Shown here one piece after another: positions 18,326 through 26,767 of a DNA stretch of 30,842 bases. The translations under genes and the position numbers were made by a program. The notes under the pieces were generated by a model. That model was not told the DNA's origin, did no database searches, and saw only the letters and a list, made by a program, of their open reading frames with translations. Numbering within the stretch: position 1 is the first letter of the stretch; each line of letters starts with the position of its first letter. This DNA comes from an uncultured Ellagibacter sp. (lineage in GTDB: Bacteria; Actinomycetota; Coriobacteriia; Coriobacteriales; Eggerthellaceae), in NCBI RefSeq assembly GCF_934643285.1, contig NZ_CAKUBT010000020.1, forward strand, positions 1-30,842, given 5' to 3'.

Positions 18326-19405
18326 CTATCCGACGTAGCCGTACAGGTTTCCTTCGCCCGCGTATTCCACTTCGCCTTCGCCGGAGACGATGCGGCCCAC
18401 GCGATAGGTGGTCTCGCCCACCTTCGCGAGCGCGGCCTCCACCTCGTCCGCACGGTCGGGGTCGACGATCAAGACCATGCCGACACCCATGTTGAAGGTC
18501 TTGAGCGCCTGGCCCTCGGAGAGGTCGGCCGCCTCGCACACGTACTTCGCGATTGCGGGAACGGGCCACGTACCCAAATCGACCTGGGCGTTCACCTGCG
18601 AATTCAGCGCGCGGTTGAGGTTCTCGGTGATGCCACCGCCCGTGATGTGCGCAAGCGCGCGCACAGCCTTGGGGCACTCGGCGAGCACGGAGAGCACCTG
18701 CTTCACGTAGATGCGCGTCGGGGTGAGCAGCGCCTCGCCCACCGACTGGCCGCCGAGCGCGTCCACGGGGGCCAAAAGCTCCTCGGTGCTCTTCCCCTCC
18801 ACGCACACCTTGCGCGCGAGCGAGTAGCCATTGGAGTGCAAGCCCGACGACGCAAGTCCGATGAGCACATCGCCCTCGCGCACGCTTTCGGGATCGAGCA
18901 TCTTCGGACGGTCGACCACGCCCACCGTGAAGCCGGACAGGTCGTAATCGTCAGGGTCCATAACACCGGGGTGCTCAGCCATCTCGCCGCCGATGAGTGC
19001 ACAGCCCGCCTGACGGCAGCCCTCTCCGATGCCCGCGACAACTTCCGCCACATGCTCGCGGCGCAGCTTGCCGATCGCGATGTAATCCAGGAAGAACAGC
19101 GGCTCGGCGCCGCAGGCGAGGATGTCGTTCACGCACATGGCGACAAGGTCGATGCCCACCATGCCATGCTTGCCGACGAGCTGGGCCACCTTGAGCTTGG
19201 TGCCCACGCCGTCGGTGCCCGACACGAGCAGCGGGTCTTCCATTCCCTTCGCCGCCGCGATGGAGAACAGGCCGCCGAAGCCGCCGATGTCGCCCACGAC
19301 CTCGGGGCGGTAGGTTGAATGCACGGTTTCCTTGATCGCATCGACCGCTCGCGCGCCCTCGGCCGTATCAACGCCCGCCGCCGCGTAGGTGATTTCCTCG
19401 CTCAC
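18326..19405 (-). CDS. purM: Phosphoribosylformylglycinamidine cyclo-ligase (AIR synthetase)
   Basis: PurM closes the imidazole ring of AIR using ATP, the fifth step of purine synthesis. The 359-residue length fits. Landmarks are the N-terminal YAAAGVDTAEG, the nucleotide-site GTDGVGTKL near residue 63, MCVNDILACGAEPLFFLDY, GCALIGGEMAEHPG, and ASSGLHSNGYSLAR. The GTG start (19403-19405) is preceded by AAGGAG. It follows purF by 39 bp and is ended by a hairpin terminator. The antisense strand also carries long open frames, which are shadows. Confidence 0.97.
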   Translation of the reverse strand: MSEEITYAAAGVDTAEGARAVDAIKETVHSTYRPEVVGDIGGFGGLFSIAAAKGMEDPLLVSGTDGVGTKLKVAQLVGKHGMVGIDLVAMCVNDILACGAEPLFFLDYIAIGKLRREHVAEVVAGIGEGCRQAGCALIGGEMAEHPGVMDPDDYDLSGFTVGVVDRPKMLDPESVREGDVLIGLASSGLHSNGYSLARKVCVEGKSTEELLAPVDALGGQSVGEALLTPTRIYVKQVLSVLAECPKAVRALAHITGGGITENLNRALNSQVNAQVDLGTWPVPAIAKYVCEAADLSEGQALKTFNMGVGMVLIVDPDRADEVEAALAKVGETTYRVGRIVSGEGEVEYAGEGNLYGYVG

Positions 19406-19444
19406 TTTTCGCTCCTTCTCGTAACGTTCCCATCCTGCAAGTAA

Positions 19445-20950
19445 TTACAGGGTGACCTGGGTTTTCTCAGCTTTCTCACTCTCGCGCGCGTATTCTGCGG
19501 CGAAATCCGCCTTGGTCATGAAGCTCTTCTTGGCCGTGGAGGGCGGAATCTCCACGGGGTAGTCGCCCGAGAAACACGCCTCGCAAAAGCCGGGTTCGCG
19601 CACGTCGGGAAGCGACTCGCGCAGACCGGGCAGGCTGATGAACGCGAGCGAGTCGGCGCCCATCCACTCGCACATCTCCTCGTTAGTCATGTTCGCGGCG
19701 ATGAGCTGGTCGCGCGTGTCGGTGTCGATGCCGTAGAAGCACGGCCAGAGCACCTCGGGGCTCACGATGCGCATGTGGACCTCGGTGGCGCCCGCCTGGC
19801 GCAGCATCTCGATGAGCTTTTTGGAGGTGTTGCCGCGCACGATGGAATCGTCGATCACGACGAGGCGCTTGCCCGAGATGACACTCGGCAGCGGGTTCAG
19901 CTTCAAGCGAATGCCCAGCTGGCGCATAGCCTGCGTCGGCTGGATGAACGTGCGACCCACGTAGCGGTTCTTCACGATGCCGTCGGCGTAGGGGATGCCG
20001 CTTTCGAAGGCGAAGCCCATGGCCGAGGGGATTCCCGAGTCGGGCACGCCGAGCACCAGATCAGCGTCGGCTGGCGCCTCGCGCGCCAAGATGCGGCCCA
20101 TGTTGCGCCTGGCCTGGTAGACCGACTGACCGTCCATCACCGAGTCAGGGCGGGCGAAGTACACGTACTCGAAGATGCAGCTCGCGCGGCGGCCGGCGGG
20201 CACACCCTGCTCGGAGGTGACGCCGTCTTTGCTGAAACGCACGATCTCGCCCGGTTTCACATCGCGCACGTATTCCGCGCCCACGATATCAAGGCCGCAA
20301 GTCTCGGAAGAAACGACCCAGCCGCGGTCGTCGGGGAGCTTGCCCATGCACAGCGGGCGGATGCCATTCGGGTCACGGAACGCGTAGAGGCAGTCGGGGC
20401 TTGCGAGCACCATGGCGTAGGCGCCCTTCAGGTGCTCCATGGCAAAGCGGATGCCCTCGCGCAGGTGGTGCGTCTTTTTGGTGATGTCGCCGATCGCCTT
20501 CGCGGCCACCTCGGAGTCGGTGCCAGCGCGAAGCTGTATGCCCTCGTCAATCAGGCGGGCGCGCAAGCTGTTCGTGTTCACGAGCGTGCCATTGTGGGCA
20601 AGGGCGATGAGCGTCTCGTCGATCGCCGAGATGTGGGGCTGGGCGGCTTCCCACGACGCCGCGGCGCCGGAGGTGGAGTAGCGCGCGTGGCCGACTGCCA
20701 CAAAGCCGGTGAGCGCAGCGAGACTTGCCTCGTCGAACACCTGCGTGACCAGGCCCAAGTCCTTGGAAGCCATGATGGTCTCGCCATCCCCCACGGCGAT
20801 TCCCGCGCTTTCCTGCCCGCGGTGCTGAAGCGCCTGCAGGCCGAAGCACGTCATACGCGCGACGTCCTCACCAGGGGCGAAGACGCCGAACACGGCACAT
20901 TCCTCTTCGAGGCGGTCGGGGCGTTCGCCCGGCAGTATCGAAGTGCTCAT
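19445..20950 (-). CDS. purF: Amidophosphoribosyltransferase
   Basis: PurF commits PRPP to purine synthesis by transferring the glutamine amide nitrogen. The N-terminal Ntn glutaminase has the nucleophile at C18 after a 17-residue propeptide, followed by GLQALQHRGQESAG. The C-terminal phosphoribosyltransferase carries the PRPP motif VVIDDSIVRGNT. Cysteines in GRRASCIFE, EVLWPCFYG and GFCEACFSG correspond to the four Fe-S ligands of B. subtilis PurF, so an oxygen-sensitive 4Fe-4S form is likely. That fits an anaerobe. The ATG overlaps the upstream sortase stop as ATGA, with AAAGGAG inside the sortase gene, so translation is probably coupled. Confidence 0.97.
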   Translation of the reverse strand: MSTSILPGERPDRLEEECAVFGVFAPGEDVARMTCFGLQALQHRGQESAGIAVGDGETIMASKDLGLVTQVFDEASLAALTGFVAVGHARYSTSGAAASWEAAQPHISAIDETLIALAHNGTLVNTNSLRARLIDEGIQLRAGTDSEVAAKAIGDITKKTHHLREGIRFAMEHLKGAYAMVLASPDCLYAFRDPNGIRPLCMGKLPDDRGWVVSSETCGLDIVGAEYVRDVKPGEIVRFSKDGVTSEQGVPAGRRASCIFEYVYFARPDSVMDGQSVYQARRNMGRILAREAPADADLVLGVPDSGIPSAMGFAFESGIPYADGIVKNRYVGRTFIQPTQAMRQLGIRLKLNPLPSVISGKRLVVIDDSIVRGNTSKKLIEMLRQAGATEVHMRIVSPEVLWPCFYGIDTDTRDQLIAANMTNEEMCEWMGADSLAFISLPGLRESLPDVREPGFCEACFSGDYPVEIPPSTAKKSFMTKADFAAEYARESEKAEKTQVTL

Positions 20951-21978
20951 GAAACGATCTCCTTTGCTGCATCGTCTATTGTCGCGGCCGCGTTGGGATC
21001 GACCATGCTCGTCCCGTCGCTGCCGCCGTTTGCGTTGTTCGCATTGCTTGCGTTGTTCGTATTGTTCGCAGCCGAACCTTCAGGCACCGTACCAGAAGAA
21101 TTGACGGCGGCGTATTCAACCGGCACGCAGCACAGGACATAACGCGCGTCTGTGTTGCTATCGCAGGTAGAGAACATGAAGAGGCGGGGAATGGCCGACG
21201 CGTCGGGAGCCGCCGGGTCGCACTCGACGATGCTGCGGCTGATCTTGTCGGCAACGTAGGAGGTGAAGGCGGCATCGCTTTCGAACTTCGTCTGCACGAT
21301 CGACTCCGATCCGCTGCAGTGGACAAGCGACACCGACTGCAAGCGCCATGAGCCCTTCGGGGTGAGCAGGTACACCGTGCGATGCTCGTTGAACTGCTCG
21401 GCGTCGGCGAAATCGGCGATCGCGGCGAACATTTCCCCATTCTGCAGGTGATGGCCCTGCAGGATATTGTTCTTGTCCGAAAAATCGGCGGCATTCGACG
21501 CGAGCAGGTACGGCGTGCCGTAGGTAGGCAGCCACCATCCGCCCGAATTGCCCTGGAAATCGACGGTGAGATACTTGTCGGGGTTCGACTCGGGCGCGTG
21601 GACGATGGGGTAATTCACGTTCGTGCCCGGGATGAAGATCCACCCGACCGTGTCGGGGTTGATCGCGAGAAGGGCATCCCAATCGACAGTGAGGTCGGCA
21701 AGCGATATGCCAGACGCGTCGGAGAGCGCGGAGTCGGAAAGGAACGCCTTATCGGCCACGTCGTCATAGGATTTCTGGCCCTCGTGATAAGTGAGCAGGA
21801 TACTCCCCAAGGCGAATGCAGCCGCAAGGAACACCACGATGGCCACGATGAGAATCGCGGTCCAAAGACCGAAACGCCGCTTCCGCGCAGGAGCAACCGC
21901 GCGTGCAGGAGCGGTCGCACGCATATGCGCGCCCCCGTTGAACTGCGCTTCCCCTCGCCCTCGACGATTCGTGGACAT
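20947..21978 (-). CDS. srtB: Class B sortase
   Basis: The 343-residue membrane-anchored transpeptidase would attach proteins to the cell wall or assemble surface structures. A basic N-terminus leads into one membrane helix (about residues 38-62). The sortase B fold follows: VGWIFIPGTNVNYPIVH, then the catalytic triad H176 (ILQGHHLQNGEMF), C272 (FMFSTCD) and R279 (ARYVLCC). An unusual Asn/Ala/Gly-rich tail of about 50 residues follows. The frame is open to 22101, but the ATG at 21976-21978 follows GGAAAGG and fits the membrane topology. No substrate with a sorting signal is visible nearby. It overlaps purF by the ATGA junction. Confidence 0.92.
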   Translation of the reverse strand: MSTNRRGRGEAQFNGGAHMRATAPARAVAPARKRRFGLWTAILIVAIVVFLAAAFALGSILLTYHEGQKSYDDVADKAFLSDSALSDASGISLADLTVDWDALLAINPDTVGWIFIPGTNVNYPIVHAPESNPDKYLTVDFQGNSGGWWLPTYGTPYLLASNAADFSDKNNILQGHHLQNGEMFAAIADFADAEQFNEHRTVYLLTPKGSWRLQSVSLVHCSGSESIVQTKFESDAAFTSYVADKISRSIVECDPAAPDASAIPRLFMFSTCDSNTDARYVLCCVPVEYAAVNSSGTVPEGSAANNTNNASNANNANGGSDGTSMVDPNAAATIDDAAKEIVS

Positions 21979-22320
21979 ACTCGCCTTTCCGTGGGATTCC
22001 CCACTGCGGAGCCCGCGCCCCACAATCCGTGCTTTCGCTGAAACCTCACTATAATAAGCGACGCCCCCGAGTGGGGGCGCCACAGGTGCTCGCATACGCA
22101 AATTTCATCGGCAAGCGCGCCCTGCGAAGAGGGAGCGCCTCGGTCGCCGCACGCCGAACGGGTTCGGGGCAACGCGGTGTGGCCGACGGCCAGCCCGCCT
22201 CGCAGGCGCGATGCGACCGACAATCGGCGGCCCACTCGCCCCCCCTGCGTGCGGGCGCGGTTGCGGCTCGAACGCCAATGCTGTCGACGCCCCGCCGGGC
22301 CGCTCGCCAACGCGATGCGG
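21979..22320. other. Leader region of the srtB-purF-purM unit
   Basis: This is a 342-bp GC-rich gap with one strong hairpin (22062-22079) and no convincing gene. Open frames on both strands here lack ribosome sites and look compositional. A TATAAT hexamer on the plus strand (22050-22055) has no gene to serve. Confidence 0.5.
22062..22079 (-). other. GC hairpin upstream of srtB
   Basis: The perfect 7-bp stem CGCCCCC / GGGGGCG has a 4-nt loop, located between the small membrane protein and srtB. There is no U-tract, so it may be an attenuator or 3'-end stabiliser rather than a true terminator. Confidence 0.55.
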
Positions 22321-22440
22321 CTACTTCTTCTTGAGCTCGTCGATGAAGCCCTTCGCGATGCACGCGACGATGATGATGACGATGACGGCAACGATGCCGG
22401 CGATAATCCCCGGATTGTCGGGAATGAAGCTCAAATCCAT
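22321..22440 (-). CDS. 39-residue single-helix membrane protein
   Basis: The peptide starts MDLSFIPDNPG, runs through one strongly hydrophobic helix (IIAGIVAVIVIIIVACIA, about residues 12-29) and ends in a basic tail with three terminal lysines. The ATG at 22438-22440 is preceded by AGAGGGG at good spacing. The frame is open further upstream, but the extra residues are not membrane-like. The length, topology and ribosome site support a real small protein of unknown function. It lies upstream of srtB in the same direction, with a plausible promoter about 65 bp before its start, and is separated from srtB by a hairpin-bearing gap. Confidence 0.65.
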   Translation of the reverse strand: MDLSFIPDNPGIIAGIVAVIVIIIVACIAKGFIDELKKK

Positions 22441-22505
22441 GACGGCCCCTCTTTCAAACGCGACGCAAATGCGTCTATCGGTCAAAGTCAATCTAAACGG
22501 TATCC

Positions 22506-22534
22506 ATAGTAACGCCATCCCCTCCTTCACGCAA
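22506..22534 (-). promoter_or_regulatory. Candidate promoter of the small membrane protein
   Basis: On the minus strand TTGCGT (22534-22529) and TACTAT (22511-22506) are 17 nt apart. The -35 is weak (4 of 6) and the -10 good (5 of 6). Confidence 0.45.
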
Positions 22535-22667
22535 GCTCCACAATTGGCGAAACGAGTTCTGTAAACAATAATTTACGCAGGTGAAAGCGTTGTTTAACAG
22601 TTTGATGCCAATCCCCAAGATGAGAAAGCCAGTCTTTCGGCAATCGGGCGCGAACTCGCCTTTCCCG

Positions 22668-22694
22668 CCGCTTATCGGCGCAACCGATAAGCGG
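22668..22694. promoter_or_regulatory. Perfect 11-bp palindrome upstream of metY
   Basis: The arms CCGCTTATCGG (22668-22678) and CCGATAAGCGG (22684-22694) are exact inverted repeats around CGCAA, 56 bp before the metY -35 box. There is no T-run. It looks like an operator or activator site; a hairpin in a longer leader is possible. Confidence 0.65.
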
Positions 22695-22749
22695 TTATCG
22701 ACGTTTCAGCAGGTCAACAGAAATTATTCCGATTTTCCCCGAAAACCTA

Positions 22750-22778
22750 TTGACCAAGTGGGCGTTGCCACGTATAAC
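22750..22778 (+). promoter_or_regulatory. Promoter of metY
   Basis: TTGACC (22750-22755) and TATAAC (22773-22778) are separated by exactly 17 nt, each with one mismatch to consensus. This predicts a leader of about 50 nt before the metY ATG, too short for a SAM riboswitch. Confidence 0.82.
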
Positions 22779-22834
22779 TACGACCGTTATATGAATAAGC
22801 GAATATTATCGCAATCGTTTAAGGAGATAACCAC

Positions 22835-24133
22835 ATGTCAGAAAAAGAGAACGCCTACTCGTTCGAGACCCTGCAGATTCACGCCGGCCAGGAAAACCCC
22901 GACCCCGCCACCGATGCGCGCGCTGTGCCGATCTACCTGACGTCTTCCTTCGTGTTCAAGGACGCCGCGACCGCAGCCGGGCGCTTCGGCCTCACCGAGC
23001 CGGGCAACATCTATTCCCGCCTGACCAACCCCACCGTCTCCATCTTTGAAGAGCGCATCGCCGCACTTGAAGGCGGCGTCGGGGCGCTCGGCGTCGCCAC
23101 CGGCTCGGCTGCCATCACTATCGCGGTGCAGAACATCGCCACGGTTGGCGATCACATCGTCTCCTCCACCAACCTTTACGGCGGCACGCTTAATCTGTTC
23201 GAGCACACCCTTTCCGAACAGGGGCTTTCCACCACATTCGTGAATCCTGCCGACCTTGACGCCGTCGAAACGGCCATCCAGGACAACACCAAGCTCCTCT
23301 ACGCGGAGACGCTCGGCAACCCGAACTCCGACGTGCTCGACATCGAAGGCTGGGCCGCCATCGCGCACAAGCACAACCTCCCGCTCGTCGTGGACGACAC
23401 CTTCTCGACCCCCTACCTGCTGAGCCCGATCGAGCACGGCGCCGACGTGGTGGTCGCGTCCGCCACGAAGTTCATCGGCGGACACGGCACGGCGATGGGC
23501 GGCGTGATCGTCGACGCGGGCAAGTTCGACTGGGCGGGCAACGCCGACAAGTTCCCCGGCGTCGCGAAGCCGAACCCGAGCTACCACGGCGTCGTGTTCA
23601 CCGAAGCCGCAGGTGAGGCTGCGTACATCACCAAGGCGCGCGCCACGCTCCTGCGCGACCAGGGCGCAACGCTGTCCCCCTTCAACGCGTTTATCCTGCT
23701 CCAGGGCTTGGAGACGCTCTCGCTGCGCGTCGAGCGCCATGTTGAGAACGCGCTCAAGGTCGTCGACTTCCTGAACAGCCACCCGCAGGTCAAGCGCGTG
23801 AACCACCCGTCGCTTTCGACTGGCCGCGCGAAGGAGCTCTACGACGAGTACTATCCCAACGGGGCCGCTTCCATCTTCACGTTCGAAATCAAGGGCACGG
23901 CCGAGACCGCCTGCAAGTTCACCGAGAGCCTGGAGCTGTTCAGCCTGCTCGCGAACGTGGCGGACGTGAAGAGCCTCGTCATCCACCCGGCGTCGACCAC
24001 CCACTCGCAGCTGACCGACAAGGAGCTTGAGGCTGCGGGCATCTCCCCCACGACGATTCGCCTGTCTATCGGCACCGAGAACATCAAGGACATCTTGGCC
24101 GACCTTGAGCAGGGCTTTGACGCGGTGAAGTAG
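22835..24133 (+). CDS. metY: O-acetylhomoserine sulfhydrylase (PLP-dependent)
   Basis: The 432-residue Cys/Met-metabolism PLP enzyme would make homocysteine directly from O-acetylhomoserine and sulfide in methionine synthesis. The family opening FETLQIHAGQE is followed by YSRLTNPTVSIFEERIAALEGG and the cofactor region ATGSAAI. The PLP-binding lysine is K212 in SATKFIGGHG. Insertions typical of OAH sulfhydrylases (WAGNADKFPG...PNPSYHG) separate it from cystathionine gamma-synthases. The ATG follows AAGGAG at 9 nt. It is the only large plus-strand gene before 29 kb, with its own promoter and terminator. Confidence 0.95.
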   Translation: MSEKENAYSFETLQIHAGQENPDPATDARAVPIYLTSSFVFKDAATAAGRFGLTEPGNIYSRLTNPTVSIFEERIAALEGGVGALGVATGSAAITIAVQNIATVGDHIVSSTNLYGGTLNLFEHTLSEQGLSTTFVNPADLDAVETAIQDNTKLLYAETLGNPNSDVLDIEGWAAIAHKHNLPLVVDDTFSTPYLLSPIEHGADVVVASATKFIGGHGTAMGGVIVDAGKFDWAGNADKFPGVAKPNPSYHGVVFTEAAGEAAYITKARATLLRDQGATLSPFNAFILLQGLETLSLRVERHVENALKVVDFLNSHPQVKRVNHPSLSTGRAKELYDEYYPNGAASIFTFEIKGTAETACKFTESLELFSLLANVADVKSLVIHPASTTHSQLTDKELEAAGISPTTIRLSIGTENIKDILADLEQGFDAVK

Positions 24134-24160
24134 TCGCACGGCAGTTTGGATCCTAATGAA

Positions 24161-24195
24161 CGAGGGGCCGCCCGCGATTTGCGAGCGGCCCCTCG
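24161..24195 (+). terminator. Terminator between metY and queF, possibly bidirectional
   Basis: The perfect 11-bp stem CGAGGGGCCGC / GCGGCCCCTCG has a 13-nt loop, starting 27 nt after the metY stop. It lies between convergent genes and could serve both; the T-run is short (TGTTC on the plus strand). Confidence 0.75.
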
Positions 24196-24256
24196 TGTTC
24201 TCCGCGTGCACGCCTCGGGTCGCGCCCTCTCGCGCGCCCCCTACCCGCGCGCCCCT

Positions 24257-24796
24257 TTAGCGGTTGTCCACCTTCTCGGGGTAAAGGTCGTGGTGAGACA
24301 GGCGCTCCCAGGCCACGTCCTCCCAGCGCGTGCCCGGCTTCCCGTAGTTGCAATACGGGTCGATCGAGATGCCTCCGCGCGGCAGGAACTTGCCCCAGAC
24401 CTCGATGTACTTCGGATCCATCAGCTTGATGAGATCCTTCATGATGACGTTCACGCAGTCCTCGTGGAAATCCCCATGGTTGCGGAAGCTGAACAGGTAC
24501 AGCTTCAGGCTCTTGCTCTCGACCATGCGCTCGCCCGGCACGTAAGCGATATAGATCGTGGCGAAGTCGGGCTGCCCCGTGATCGGGCACAGGCTGGTGA
24601 ACTCGGGGCAGTTGAACTTCACGAAGTAGTCATTGCCCGGATGTTTGTTCTCGAACGTCTCGAGGACACTTGGGTCGTAGGTCTGCGGGTAGCGCACTCC
24701 CTGGTTGCCCAAAAGCGACAGGTCGTCGGTCCCCTCGCGCTGCGGTTTCTCGTTCACCGTGTTCGTCGCGTCCATCGCACCCGCCATGTTCGCCAT
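24257..24796 (-). CDS. queF: preQ0 reductase (NADPH-dependent nitrile oxidoreductase)
   Basis: QueF reduces the nitrile of 7-cyano-7-deazaguanine (preQ0) to preQ1 with NADPH, the step before insertion into tRNA. The 179-residue product is the short YkvM-type form. The nucleophile is C70 in EFTSLCPITGQPDFA, with D77 close by, and the QueF signature is ESKSLKLYLFSFRNHG (from E93). An ATG at 24794-24796 is preceded by GGGGAGGAA and sits one base after the queC stop. The frame is open upstream only because it runs antiparallel to codons of queC. It is the last gene of the queDECF operon. Confidence 0.96.
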   Translation of the reverse strand: MANMAGAMDATNTVNEKPQREGTDDLSLLGNQGVRYPQTYDPSVLETFENKHPGNDYFVKFNCPEFTSLCPITGQPDFATIYIAYVPGERMVESKSLKLYLFSFRNHGDFHEDCVNVIMKDLIKLMDPKYIEVWGKFLPRGGISIDPYCNYGKPGTRWEDVAWERLSHHDLYPEKVDNR

Positions 24797-24797
24797 G

Positions 24798-25538
24798 CTA
24801 TTCCTCCCCTTCCGCGTTTGCTGCCGCCCGCTCGGCGTCGAGCCTGTCGAGCAGCGGATCGCGCATCCCGTTCGCCTCGAACGCGCGATTGCGATCGATG
24901 CACGTCCCGCACGCGCCGCACGGATAGTCGCCGCCCTCGTAGCAGCTCCAGGTGAGCTCGTAGGGAACGCCCAGCTCAATGCCGCGCGCGACGATATCAG
25001 CCTTCGACATTTCCACGAACGGCGCGCAAAGATGCAGCTCGCCGCCCGTTCCTTCCTTAATTGCGCGGTTCATCGCGTCGACGAACTCGCGCGAGCAGTC
25101 GGGATAGGCGTTGCCCGCCCAGTCGTCGTGGTGCGCGCCGTAGTAAATCGCGCTGCATCCGAGCGAGAGCGCCATCGAAGCCGCCGCCGAGAGGAAGAGC
25201 CCGTTGCGGAAGGGGACGTAGGTGCTCACCGGCTTGCCATCGCTTTCGGCGAGCTGGTCGGCATAGCTTTCCTCGGGGATGTCCTGTGAGGAATGCGAGA
25301 GCAGGCTGCAATCGCTGTCGGCGAAGATGGCTCCCAAATCGAGGAAGCGCTGCTCCACGCCGTAATGCGCGGCGACCGCCTTCGCGCTCTCGATTTCCTT
25401 GTTATGGCGCTGACCATAGGAAATGGAAAGCGCGTACACATTCTTGGCGCCGTAGCGCGAAACCGCCATGGCGAGCAACGTGGTCGAATCCACGCCGCCC
25501 GAGCACAAAACGAGCGCCTTCTCTTCGATAGTTGCCAC
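24798..25538 (-). CDS. queC: 7-cyano-7-deazaguanine synthase
   Basis: QueC converts 7-carboxy-7-deazaguanine to preQ0 using ATP and ammonia. The ATP-pyrophosphatase loop SGGVDST is at residues 13-19. The C-terminal zinc site is formed by four cysteines in SCYEGGDYPCGACGTC. Length is 246 residues. The frame is open to a GTG at 25562 that would overlap queE by 20 nt. The GTG at 25536-25538 is preferred: it follows GGGAG and leaves a 4-nt gap to queE. The product feeds queF directly downstream. Confidence 0.95.
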   Translation of the reverse strand: MATIEEKALVLCSGGVDSTTLLAMAVSRYGAKNVYALSISYGQRHNKEIESAKAVAAHYGVEQRFLDLGAIFADSDCSLLSHSSQDIPEESYADQLAESDGKPVSTYVPFRNGLFLSAAASMALSLGCSAIYYGAHHDDWAGNAYPDCSREFVDAMNRAIKEGTGGELHLCAPFVEMSKADIVARGIELGVPYELTWSCYEGGDYPCGACGTCIDRNRAFEANGMRDPLLDRLDAERAAANAEGEE

Positions 25539-25542
25539 GAGG

Positions 25543-26247
25543 TTACACTCCCTTCTCGACACCCGGCCAGATGATCTTGTGCAGCTGCAGCTGCGCGGTG
25601 GCCCAGGTGAGGTTGTTCTCTTGCATGAAATCCACGATGCGCGCAGGGTCGAGGCGTCCGAACACGGGGCTCAAATACACCGGCACGCGATTGGGAAGGC
25701 CCAGCTCGCGCGACACTTCCAGCATGCGGGCCAGATCACCTTCCCCGCCGCAGACGAACTTCACGGTGTCGCGCGCGTCAAGGAGCGCGAAGTTCTCGCG
25801 CAGCATGCGATCTTCCATGCCGCTTGCGGGGAGCTTCCAGTCGACCGTGAACGTGAGGCTGCCGGGAAGCGACGCGCACGCCTCGCGCAGCTGTGCGAGT
25901 TCGCGCAGGTCAGCGGCACCATTCGTCTCGATTTCCACCCGAAGCCCGCGCCCGAGGGGGCCGGGCTCGGCAAGCAGCGCGCGCACGAGGCAGGGGAGCT
26001 CAGGCTGCAGCGCGGGTTCGCCGCCCGTGAGGGTTATGCATTCCACTCGCGTCTCGCGCGTCCACGCGACGAGGTCCGCGACTGGCACGCGCTCGGCGCG
26101 ATCCGCGGCAACGGGCGCGTTTGCCCACATGGTGTCGCAGTACGAACACGCCAAGTTGCACCCCGTAAAGCGGATGAAGGCGGCGAGCTTGCCCGCGGCG
26201 CGCCCCTCCCCGTTCACGCTGACAAAGCGCTCGGCAACGGGAAGCAT
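25543..26247 (-). CDS. queE: 7-carboxy-7-deazaguanine synthase (radical SAM)
   Basis: QueE rearranges 6-carboxytetrahydropterin to 7-carboxy-7-deazaguanine. The 234-residue product begins MLPVAERFVSVNGEG. The 4Fe-4S cluster motif is C30-x3-C34-x2-C37 in FTGCNLACSYCD, followed by ITLTGGEPALQ for SAM binding and IETNGA. The frame opens at 26550 inside queD, but family alignment places the start at the ATG 26245-26247. A GTG at the queD stop junction is an alternative that would add about 35 Ala/Ser-rich residues. Neither start has a strong ribosome site. The rest of the operon is tightly packed, so the 100-nt gap to queD is slightly odd. Confidence 0.94.
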   Translation of the reverse strand: MLPVAERFVSVNGEGRAAGKLAAFIRFTGCNLACSYCDTMWANAPVAADRAERVPVADLVAWTRETRVECITLTGGEPALQPELPCLVRALLAEPGPLGRGLRVEIETNGAADLRELAQLREACASLPGSLTFTVDWKLPASGMEDRMLRENFALLDARDTVKFVCGGEGDLARMLEVSRELGLPNRVPVYLSPVFGRLDPARIVDFMQENNLTWATAQLQLHKIIWPGVEKGV

Positions 26248-26347
26248 GCGACTCGCTGCCGGTTCGGAGAATGCGGGCGCAGCCGACCCACGTGCGAAAT
26301 CGCGCCCCGGCACGCCCGCAGCCTGCGAGCCCGCGCTATCCCGACTA

Positions 26348-26767
26348 CTAGCCACGGTAGATCGCGCAGTTGTTGGGGGTCTCGTACACGTCGACCTGCG
26401 ACACGGGGAATCCCGCGTCCGCCAGTTTTCCGTAAAAATAGCGGGCGAGATTTTCCGCCGTCGTGCGGAAGGGCACGACCGAAAGCGAGAAGCCCTCGCG
26501 CTCGAGGCACGCGAGCGTGTCGGGGGCAAGCGACCCCTCTTCCACCACAAACGAGTGGTCGAAGGCTTCGGTCAAGTCGCGCAGAGCGCCCTTGAAGTCG
26601 GCAAAGTCGATCACCATGTCTTTGTGAGTTCCCTGCGTCTGGAGCTCTTCCTGCTCCAAATAGGCAACCACGCGCCAGCGGTGGCCGTGGAGATTCTCGC
26701 ATTTGCCGTGATAGTCGGTGAGGAAATGAGCGGCATCGAAGCTGCTCTCGGTTTTAAGCCCGTACAT
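26348..26767 (-). CDS. queD: 6-carboxy-5,6,7,8-tetrahydropterin synthase
   Basis: QueD makes 6-carboxytetrahydropterin from dihydroneopterin triphosphate, the first committed step to preQ0. The 139-residue protein has the zinc histidines H14, H27 and H29 (FDAAHFL, NLHGHRW), the nucleophile C23, the D70-H71 pair in EAFDHSF, and a late Glu in VYETPNNC. The start is the ATG at 26765-26767, preceded by GAAAGG. GTP cyclohydrolase (FolE), which supplies the substrate, is not in the window. An open frame of 142 codons ends 11-13 nt past this start, so queD may be translationally coupled to it. Confidence 0.95.
   Translation of the reverse strand: MYGLKTESSFDAAHFLTDYHGKCENLHGHRWRVVAYLEQEELQTQGTHKDMVIDFADFKGALRDLTEAFDHSFVVEEGSLAPDTLACLEREGFSLSVVPFRTTAENLARYFYGKLADAGFPVSQVDVYETPNNCAIYRG

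Noticed and set aside
22531..22834. SAM riboswitch in the metY leader
   Set aside because: The promoter leaves only about 50 nt of leader, and none of the SAM-I, SAM-II or SAM-IV core motifs is visible.
24257..26767. 7-deazaguanine DNA modification (dpd) cluster
   Set aside because: Only preQ0/preQ1 synthesis genes are present; queF points to tRNA queuosine, and there are no dpd transfer or restriction genes.
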